From contig OY986973.1 in assembly GCA_963920575.1 (NCBI GenBank), positions 9,768,607 through 9,832,606 of the forward strand: 64,000 bases of DNA, given 5' to 3'. Position 1 is the first letter of the stretch, and each line of letters opens with the position of its first letter. The stretch comes from Narthecium ossifragum (Eukaryota; Streptophyta; Magnoliopsida; Dioscoreales; Nartheciaceae). The translations under genes and the position numbers were made by a program. The notes below the pieces were generated by a model. The model searched no databases, had not been told where the DNA came from, and saw only the letters and a program-made list of their open reading frames with translations. Below are positions 56,633-64,000 of the stretch, piece after piece.

Positions 56633-58122
56633 TGATGAGTGCATGAGACTGCACTCTGAACATGACTAAGAGCAGCTTATTTGCTGAGTTTTCATGATTA
56701 ATATAAATGATTTTGTCAGTATATGTTGTTATACAAAGTTATTTGTATTATGTAGGAAATTGAAGCAAAGATGGGTCTTTAACACCAAAATTGTATCTTC
56801 TCATGAAGAACCAGATGATGTTCCATAAATGGTTGGAAATCTCTTGAAGTCTAGTTTATGGAGAATTTTACGATTCGTGATTCCGAGTTTCCTAGATGAA
56901 GTTACGGCAATTTTAGTACTAATGGCGTAGTCTGGATGGCAAAACAGTAAATACTCAGGAAAGAAAGATCGATCATTTTCCCTAAAAGGATCGATCCTTT
57001 TATGCAGACAGACCTGACAGGGAGCATACTTTTCAGACGATCACAGAAGGATCGATCCTCCTTTCACTCAAAAATATTGAGGAAATCGTCGAGGAGAAGG
57101 ATCGATCTTTCTCCTATCAAAGGATCCATCCTGCTATCCATCCTACTGAGAAGGATTCATCATGCTATCCATCCTACTGAGAAGGATCGATCATGCTTCT
57201 ATCAAAGGATCGATCTTCCTCGGGCGTAGCCAGAAATTGAAGATTTTGATATTAAAGGATCGATCTTACCTTCGCAGTGAAGAAACTTAACGACTAAGAT
57301 CTAATCCGAGGATGGAGACACTTTAAGGCTATAAATATGACTCTTTCTAGGGTTCCAAAGAGGTTTTTCTACAGAGCTTTGGAGGGGAGAAAAGCAAGAA
57401 AGAAGATGAAGAAATCTCCATCCATGGTCGGGTAAGCCACGGGCATGGCGGACGGATGACTTAGTGAGGATTAGGGTTCCTTCTTCATCATGGTTGATAG
57501 TTTTAATCTTTATTGTTAAACTCTTTTCTATGTATTGAATATTTAATGATTCTATCTATTGTTTACCTACTTTATCTCGTGAAATCTTTACTATGGATTG
57601 CCGATTGTGAGAGTTGGTATTGTGTATTCTTAGACATCTAATTAGATAGAGTTAGGGCTTTGTCCCGATGAACTTTTGCTATACGTTGCCTGTAGTGACA
57701 GCCGGTATCATATATTCTTAGGTTTGGATTGGATGAAGTTAGAACTATAATAAGGAAGAATCAATCGTAGGAAGAGACATTTATATATTTTGTTAGATTC
57801 ATAATTCCATATCTTTCGGTTAAGGTGATTGGGATGTGAATCCCTTAACTGAGTATTGAATGAACCGTTGGTAGAAGAAGAACCTAAGTCCGAGTGAAGT
57901 GATTCCCAATGCCTAGCCTTATCAAAATCCTGATATCTTTAGTTAACCTTACATTATAATTAAATCCTTTTATCTAATTTAGTTAATTCTTAAGTTCTCA
58001 TTTGTCTTCAATTCATTGTTATTTGTGTTTTGGATATTTTCTGCTTGTCTCTCTGTGGTTTCGACCTTTCTTATGTTATGCTACACTGCACCGCTGTGTT
58101 GTGACACATTTGAGTGATATCA
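56633..58122 (+). repeat. 3' LTR of Athila-C, 1490 bp
   Basis: TGATGAGTGCATGAGAC to TGAGTGATATCA, preceded by the PPT. Shares its ends and middle with the solo LTRs 12734-14461 and 58326-60127 in opposite orientation (for example TTCTCATGAAGAACCAGATG near 56797). The open frames 57002-57229 and 58002-58277 are LTR shadows. Confidence 0.93.
56965..57337 (+). promoter_or_regulatory. Athila-C 3' LTR U3 module: class II palindrome array plus TATA box
   Basis: About nine GATCGATC-type sites with GG/CC arms; AAAAGGATCGATCCTTTT at 56984-57001 is a perfect 18-bp palindrome. TATAAATA at 57330-57337 (GGCTATAAATATGACTC) follows about 70 bp after the last site. The solo LTRs of this family have the same TATA context but class III arms. 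Confidence 0.65.
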
Positions 58123-58325
58123 GTAGAATCCCTATCTCGACTAGAGCAGCTTTAATCCCAGCTGCCAAGCCAAAGATCGCCCTCAATCTCTTCCAAATCC
58201 AGCCAGATCTGAGCTCAGGAACGGCGGATTTCAAAAGAGATTCAAGAAGGGGTTGCGTCCGTTTTCTAGACGGATGAACTGCCTTATGAATGATCGATCA
58301 TTTCCTCAAGAGATGATCGATCACC

Positions 58326-60127
58326 TGATGTCGCTCAAATGTGTCACGCACAGCGGTCGTGGTGCAGTACAGCATAAGAGAGGTCGAATCCCACAGAGAG
58401 ACAAGCAGGAAAGATCCAGAAACACAGATAACAATGAATTGAAAACAATCAAGAGCGATGAAGGTTAAGAAAATAGATCGGAGATGTAATGGTAAGATAA
58501 AGTTAACGAAAGAAATCAGGGTTTGAATGAGGCTAGGCTTCAGGAATCACGTCACTCGGATTTAGGTTCTTCTCTTCTCAATGGTTCATATAATACTCAG
58601 TTAAGGGATTCACATCCCAATCACCTTAACCGGAAGATATAGAATTATGAATCTGATAAAATATAAATGTCTCTTCCTACAATTGGTTCTTCCTTTTTAT
58701 AGTTCTAACTTCATCCAACCAAACCTAAGAATACACGATACCGGCTGTCACTACAGGCAACGCGCAGCAAAAGTTCATCGGGACAAAGCCCTAACTCTAA
58801 CCGGATCTCTAAGAATACACAATACCAACTCTCACAATCGGCAATGCATAGCAAAGATCTCACGGTATAGAGCCCCAACCTTGTCTTACCAGATCCCTAA
58901 GAATACACAATACCAGCTGTCACTACGGGCAATGCATAGCAAAGGTCTCGCAAGACTCGGCAGGAGAATCAAAAGATATAACTATGGGATCACAATATCA
59001 TAAAAGAAGCATGACTGGATTTATAATAATGTTTAACCACAAAGCAATCTGTGAAGATCCAATACATAAAAAGAGTTTAACAATAAAGATTAAAAACATG
59101 AACCATCATTGGAGAAGAAACCCTAGTCCTCGCTAGATCATCCGTCCGCCATGCCCGCGGATTACTCGGCCATGGATGGAGATGTCTTCATCTTCTTCCT
59201 TTGGGAAACGTCCAGAAAGAGCCTCCAAAAACGTCCAAGAAGTCCCCCTCAAACCCTAGAAAGAGTCCTATTTATAGCCCCATAGTCTCTCCATCAACGG
59301 ATTTGATCTAAACCGTTGATTTAATTCACTGGGAACGTCCGATCGATCCTTCTCGGGGTGCTGGATCGATCGGATGCGTTAAAATCTTCAACTTCTAACT
59401 TCGCCCGTGTCCGATCGATCGGACTAAGGGAGTCGGATCGATCGATTTCGTAAAAATCCTCCGTCTTTGGCTATTCCCGAGTCCGATTGATGGATCGATC
59501 GATCGAACTGTGTTCCTCTAAAAAGCATACGTTCTGTCACCCTTTAATTCCCAAGTCCGATCGATCGAATTATGAGTGTTGGATCGATCGGTTGAGTAAA
59601 AATCCGCTGTTTTTGGCTTTTTCCGAGTCCGATCGATCGGACCATTGGTGTCGGATCGATCGGACCCCATAGGAGGGATGAATGGATCGATCGGACCATG
59701 TTCAGCCAAAAAACACATGTTTTGTCACGATTCTGCGCGGTCCGATCGATCGGCGGATCGCTCGAACTTCCAGCTTATTTTCCTTTCTGCCATTCAGACT
59801 GCGCCATCGGTACTGAAATTGCCGTAACTTCCTCTAGGAAACTCGGAATCTCGAACCGTAAAATTCTCCAGAATCTAGACTTCAAGAGCTTTCGAACCAT
59901 ATGTGGCACATCATCTGGTTCTTCATGAGCAGGTACAGATTAATTTTTGAAGTTGATCCATATACTCTTTTCAGCTTCTTTTAACCCCAATTTCCTGCAT
60001 TTTCCAAACAACCATGTGAAGCAACATATAGATGTAAAAATAGTAATAAAGATGCTGTTTAATGATAATAATTTAGCAATTGAGATGGTTATAAGACTGT
60101 TCAGAGTGCACTTTCATGCACTCATCA
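58326..60127 (-). repeat. Solo Athila-C LTR, 1802 bp
   Basis: Ends TGATGTCGCTC and TGCACTCATCA on the plus strand, with perfect target duplication TCACC (58321-58325 and 60128-60132), placed between two palindromes of the host Tekay LTR. The 58560-58960 part contains a three-fold repeat of about 80 bp (AAGAATACAC ... GGCAATGCATAGCAAAG). Open frames within are shadows. Confidence 0.93.
59269..59772 (-). promoter_or_regulatory. Solo Athila-C LTR U3 module: class III palindrome array plus TATA box
   Basis: GATCGATC sites with CC/GG arms at 59338-59772 (GTCCGATCGATCGGACC near 59626), then about 60 bp downstream on the minus strand TATAAATA (rc of 59269-59276) in GGCTATAAATAGGACTC. Nearly identical to 13626-14130. 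Confidence 0.62.
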
Positions 60128-60486
60128 TCACCCATGACGAACCGCCTCACTTCCTAACACTAAATTATCGATCATTATTCTAGCAATGAATGATCGATCA
60201 TTTAGATGCAGAAAGCTAGACTTGGGCTAGAACACAAGCCCAAGCCCAGATCTTTCGATCTCGGGTTCACCTAACCATTCTAAACAAACATTATCACAAA
60301 CATGGTCAATGTGTGCACACGCGGGTGTAAAACAAACCGACAAAGTGTAATTTACCAAATTGCCCTTGCGGCCCAAGAAACAATGTGATCCACCGGATCA
60401 CGCGCTCGACGCGAAACAAGCAAACGAGCCATGAGCCCGACCCAGCCGGTCAATCCAGAAGTAGAGGGACATGTCCTCACATTAGT

Positions 60487-60920
60487 AGTTTGCTAGAATT
60501 AATGTTTTGAACTCAAAATGAATTGATCAAATTAGTTGTGAAATTTGATACATAAATGCGCTAGTGATGAAAGTAAACAGGTTTAGGTCCCTCAAAATGA
60601 ATTGACAACGAATCTAAACGGGCGTTTCGAGGGATCGACGAGATAGGATTTTAGACGTTAGTTTTTTAAAGGACGGACATTTAAGACATTTCGGTAGCAA
60701 AATGGACTTATCGTCCAAAGAAAATACCGCCGCAAGTTTAAGCCGTATTAAATACTTATTTGGTGGCATTGGCCCTTCCCCTTTTATAATACTGGGAGTA
60801 CTTGGATGTATTTGATGTTTTTAAATATGCGCAAAAGCTCAAGGATATCAGAAGGTGCTGGGCTGAACTGTTCTGGCCTAAGCCCAGGCTTGAAAACCAA
60901 GCCTGGCGGAGTGTATTTTG
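60487..60920. other. Unassigned spacer between the nest and the hAT element
   Basis: AT-rich sequence with no recognisable gene or repeat. It may include the tail of the plus-strand Tekay LTR broken at 24537, because it follows the second TTAGT copy. Confidence 0.4.
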
Positions 60921-60934
60921 TAGGGGTGGCAATT

Positions 60935-61145
60935 CGGGTTCGCGGGTCGGGTTCGGGTCGGGTCATACACTGACCCGTTTAACAAAACACCAAACCCGAA
61001 CTCGACCCGTTTAATAAACGGGTCATGTTTTTAAACCCGGACCCGACCCAATTATAAACGGGTCAACCCGACCCGACCCGCCTAACCCGTTTATTAAACG
61101 GGTCGGGTCGGGTCGACCCGTTTATAAATGGGTCGACCCGTTTAA
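60935..61145. repeat. hAT subterminal GACCCG repeats
   Basis: More than ten copies of GACCCG/CGGGTC in both orientations. In hAT elements, short subterminal repeats bind transposase, so these are candidate binding sites. The resemblance to telomere DNA is superficial. Confidence 0.7.
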
Positions 61146-61395
61146 CCATTTAACATCATTTTAACAGCATTCAAAAGATTCAAAAACAAATCAAATTACA
61201 ACTAAATCAAATTACAACTAAAGCAGAATATATCCTTAATTATTACAACCATAGACTTACAACTAGATCAAATTACATCCTTAGTAACTTCAATACATAG
61301 ATAAATAACCATATCAAATTACATCTCAATAACTTCAACACATAGATAAGTAACCAATGACACTATAATTGTTTCATAGGATCAAAATATAAATA

Positions 61396-61824
61396 CTAAG
61401 TAGTGGTAGAACATTGTCCCGATTCTTCGCCATTATTGTCGAACTTTGAAGTCATCACATCCTCAGTAAGATCATCCAAAGGAGTCAAATTGTCTGCATG
61501 ATATTTATAAATGAGTTATGATAGACAATTTACAATTAACTTAATTTAATCAGCTACTTGCTTACCTTTGTCACCATATAACCAATCACGTGTACAAACT
61601 AAAGCCTCAACTACATCAGGCTTAAGCACACTGCGGTATTGATCTAGTACTCTACCACCACCACTGAAAGCCGATTCGGAAGCAACCGTTGAAACAGGTA
61701 TAGATAATATGTCACGAGCCATGAGTGAAAGTTCAGGATATCTATATTGATTAGCCCTCCAAAAGTTAAGGACATCAATGTCTTCCCTTCTATCTATTAT
61801 TGGCTCATCAAGATAAAGCTCCAA
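61396..61824 (-). pseudogene. hAT transposase, C-terminal dimerisation domain (two exons)
   Basis: Exon (61824-61566): LELYLDEPIIDRREDIDVLN, FWRANQYRYPELSLMARDIL, SIPVSTVASESAFSGGGRVL, YRSVLKPDVVEALVCTRDWL. This is the hATC dimerisation domain of RICESLEEPER-like transposases. A 72-bp intron (61565-61494, GTAAG...TGCAG) joins a second exon, DNLTPLDDLTEDVMTSKFDN to TAG at 61396-61398. Reading through without splicing would add only four residues. A TAA just before LELYLDEP (where Glu is usual) and lack of the BED zinc finger and catalytic domain nearby mark it as a pseudogene or a 5'-rearranged copy. Confidence 0.85.
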
Positions 61825-61839
61825 TTAAGACTTTTGAGT

Positions 61840-62440
61840 AGTATAGAAAATATGCATCCTACTCAAAATCAATTAGTGGCAGTATAGTGGCAGTATGTCT
61901 TCCCTTCAATGTCTTCCCTTCTATCTATTAGTGGCAGTATAGAAAATATGCATCCTACTCAAAATCAACAATGCTCTAGATGCAATTCAATGATATATTC
62001 CATGATATAATGAAATTGATCATATTATATGATGTGACAGCATGCAATGCTATGGTGCAATGATGAAGATATGCAGGTGGTATGTGACAGCAGGCAATGC
62101 TAAGGCATATAATGGAATTGAGACAGCAGGCAAATAGGCAATGCTATGGTGCAGCAATGAAGATATGCATGTGGTATGTGACAGTATGCAATGCTAAGGC
62201 TGCTAAGGCATATAATGGAATTGAGACAGCAGGCAAATAGGCAATGCTATGGTGCAGCAATGAAGATATGCATGTGGTATGTGACAGCAGGCAATGCTAA
62301 GGCATATAATGGAATTGATCATCTTATATGCCTTGTGAGTATTCAGCTTCATTGACATTATAGAAAATAGGCAATAGACAGCAGGCAAATAGGCAATGCT
62401 ATGGTCCTTAGAATAAAGACCTTCATTAACATTATAGAAA
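61840..62440. repeat. Tandem repeats inside the hAT element
   Basis: Two repeats. One of about 90 bp is duplicated at 61843-61970 (TATAGAAAATATGCATCCTA). Another of about 100-120 bp, with three to four copies at 62030-62330 (GTATGTGACAGCAGGCAATG ... GCAGCAATGAAGATATGCAT), also recurs in part at 62370. They lie where upstream transposase exons would be expected and probably replaced them. Confidence 0.8.
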
Positions 62441-63000
62441 ATTCCATCCATTCAAAAAAATAGGATACACTCATACACATGTATGTATAAACTTTATGAA
62501 TGAAAAATTTACATACCTTCATAATAATATCTTCACACTCCTTAGAATAAAATCGTTGGGGTTTGACAAAGAAAGAGAGCAAACAAAGAGATCATTTTTG
62601 GTTTCTGACAGTCAAACTACTTGTAAATGGGATTGCAGTCAGATCAAAACAGATGTTAGCATCATTTTTATGCAGTCTAACAAAAAATTTAAACTTTTCC
62701 ATGTATAGCTTTTCCAGGTCCAGTATAACTCGTGTTTCAACTAACAGTGATCCTTAATAGGATGTAATACTAGCAAAAAAAAAACCTTTTTTCGCACCAA
62801 CAAATCAGGTAGGCAACAAAAAGCATGACATTACTCATATGCAACAGATAACCTACCAAGAAATTAGTATGGAACAACTCATAAATACGAACAATGAGTT
62901 GTCAAAGCATACTGGAGAGTATACCATCTTGTGAATGATGGACGGGGATACGGAGGACAGGGAGGAGATAGAGTAAGGGAGGACAAGAGAGAAACCAAAA
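62441..63000. other. hAT internal region without recognisable exon
   Basis: AT-rich; short frames only (62496-62757) with no transposase motif. It could be intron. Confidence 0.35.
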
Positions 63001-63003
63001 AAA

Positions 63004-63904
63004 AATCTACAGAAGATAAATGGAATGAATCTTATTGAAACAAGAGAGAAAGTTACATAAAAATCTACAGTGATGCATGAGGTCTATCAAAGGAAAGATA
63101 CAAAAAAAATTAGCACGAAAACACAAAGTGAACATAGAAACAAAATCCACGGAATAGCTGTAGCATTGAACCCTATTGAAAAAAAAAAGAGAAAGATCAC
63201 AGACATAGTGCTGAGAAAATGACAGAAAGATTGAGGTGCTGAGAAAAAAAAAGAGAAAGATCACAGAAATAAGAAAGACAAGATTTAGCTCTAAAATCCA
63301 CAGAAGAGAAGAGAAATAGTACTGGGAAAGATACTAACCTTTGAAATCTTGAAGCCGTTGAAGTGTTGAACCGATCTGAGGAAGCAACCACCTCTTCTCT
63401 GTCTATCGGATGGAGGTTGGGAACTGGGAAGGGAGATGCCGGTGGACAATCGAACCAACAGCAACTGAAGAGCAATTTAGCAGGAAAATACCAACTGACC
63501 AGAGACAATCAATCTACAGAAGAGAAATGGAATGAATCTTATTGAAACAAGAGATAAAGTTACATAAAAATATACAGTGATGCATGTGGTCTATCAAAGG
63601 AAAGATACAAAAAAAATTAGCACGAAAACACAAAGTGAAATCCACGGAAGAGTTGTAGCATTGAACCCTATTGAAAAAAAAGAGAAAGATAACAGAAAGA
63701 TTGAGGTGCTGAGAAAAAAAAAGAGAAAGATCACAGAAATAAGAAAGACAAGATTTAGCTCTAAAATCCACAGAAGAGAAGAGAAATAGTACTGGGAAAG
63801 ATACTAACCTTTGAAATCTTAAAGCCGTTGAAGTGTTGAACCGATCTGAGGAATCAACCACTGTCTATCGGATGGAGGTTGGGAAGGGAGATGCCGGTGG
63901 ACTT
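63004..63904 (-). repeat. Tandem duplication with putative first exon of the hAT gene
   Basis: 63004-63437 and 63511-63900 are two copies, starting with AATCTACAGAAGA at an offset of 507 bp and ending with GGGAGATGCCGGTGG; the second has about 40 bp less inside. Each copy holds on the minus strand a CG-rich stretch ending in TTTCAAAG followed by GTTAGT (splice donor at 63338 and 63808), which looks like an untranslated first exon. The A-rich part (AAAAAAAAAGAGAAAGATCACAG) is also repeated within copy one. Confidence 0.7.
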
Positions 63905-64000
63905 CGGAGAAGGCTAGGGGAGGAGATCGGTGGGGGTCGATCGCGACAGGGGAGATCGCCAGGAGAGATCGCGATAGGGGAGTTCGGGAGATCACTGGGG

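Larger units (their letters stand above)
46899..58122 (+). mobile_element. Athila-C element, RT-deleted and interrupted
   Basis: 5' LTR remnant 46899-47397, PBS, gag fragment, a repeat-rich ORF, RNase H end plus integrase, paired 3' box, PPT, 3' LTR 56633-58122. The two LTR parts are nearly identical (46899-47397 against 57615-58122). Integrase is split by the solo LTR 50346-55110 with a TGTCG duplication. Protease, RT and most of RNase H are absent. The element lies in the solo Tekay LTR, which resumes at 58123. Confidence 0.9.
24538..60481 (-). repeat. Solo Tekay LTR split into five pieces by nested insertions
   Basis: Pieces 24538-24995, 34601-35073, 43417-43925, 58123-58325 and 60128-60481 are collinear with the uninterrupted LTR at 17000-19139. 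Ends are TGTCGCGCTCCG (24538) and GTCCTCACA (60481), flanked by a perfect TTAGT duplication (24533-24537 and 60482-60486). About 300 bp between pieces three and four are missing, together with the left end of the Athila-C element. The pieces are separated by SIRE-1, a non-autonomous Athila, a truncated Athila plus Athila-C, and a solo Athila-C LTR. No internal region of this element remains, so it is a solo LTR. Confidence 0.9.
60921..64000 (-). mobile_element. hAT DNA transposon, 3' end and beyond; right end not in window
   Basis: TAGGGGTGGCAATTCGGGTT at 60921 has the form of plant hAT terminal repeats. It is followed by subterminal copies of CGGGTC/GACCCG (60935-61140), some as inverted pairs (ACCCGTTTAATAAACGGGT at 61003). 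The transposase end lies about 475 bp inside on the minus strand. GTATTTTG (60913-60920) would be the 8-bp target duplication, but no partner can be checked. Confidence 0.7.

Noticed and set aside
60935..61145. GGGTCGGGTC stretch resembling interstitial telomere repeats
   Set aside because: The unit is not TTTAGGG and occurs in both orientations; it fits hAT subterminal repeats next to a TAGGGGTGG end.

Overview
This window is plant nuclear DNA, almost certainly gene-poor angiosperm heterochromatin. Nearly every kilobase can be assigned to LTR retrotransposons of plant-specific lineages: Ty3/Gypsy Tekay/Del chromovirus, Athila and Tat, and Ty1/Copia SIRE/Maximus. There is also one Mutator-like (Pack-MULE) and one hAT DNA transposon. 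I see no intact host gene, no rRNA or tRNA gene, and no bacterial or organellar feature. Lineage calls rest on domain motifs, primer-binding sites (PBS) and LTR ends read by eye, not on database searches.

Layout. 1-7958: Tekay-type element on the minus strand, with its 3' LTR cut by the window edge; it is inserted in an old Tat-lineage element. 7959-16518: remains of that Tat element (antisense coiled-coil ORF, integrase, two RNase H domains, RT), split by a gag-only SIRE derivative (SIRE-2, 10598-15942) that itself carries a solo Athila-type LTR (12734-14461). 16519-19395: Tekay-B LTR fragment with a nested solo Tekay LTR (17000-19139). 19396-22455: 3' half of a minus-strand Athila element. 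22456-24537: plus-strand Tekay-type LTR fragment.

24538-60481: a single solo Tekay LTR with a perfect TTAGT target duplication, blown up to 36 kb by later insertions. These are a nearly complete SIRE element (SIRE-1, 24996-34600), a non-autonomous Athila element (35074-43416) carrying a Pack-MULE with a captured lipid-transfer-protein gene fragment, a truncated Athila element (43926-46898), an Athila-C element (46899-58122), and a solo Athila-C LTR (58326-60127). Athila-C is itself interrupted by a solo Tekay-B LTR (50346-55110), which contains another solo Tekay LTR (51279-53604). Target-site duplications support most of these boundaries. 60487-64000: unassigned spacer, then a hAT transposon with a spliced transposase pseudogene.

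The most striking signal crosses family boundaries. Dense arrays of short palindromes with a TCGA or ATCGAT core lie about 25-90 bp upstream of a TATA box in the LTRs of Copia/SIRE, Athila and Tekay elements alike. The same module occurs inside SIRE-1 just upstream of its extra 3' ORF, where it looks like an internal promoter. The palindrome arms fall into three classes that do not follow element phylogeny. A second shared signal is a tandemly paired box (AGTAACCGGG ... GTAAAA) in the 3' non-coding region of three Athila-lineage elements. All coding regions are decayed by stops, frameshifts or deletions; the only long open frame is the Tekay protease-RT-RNase H frame.
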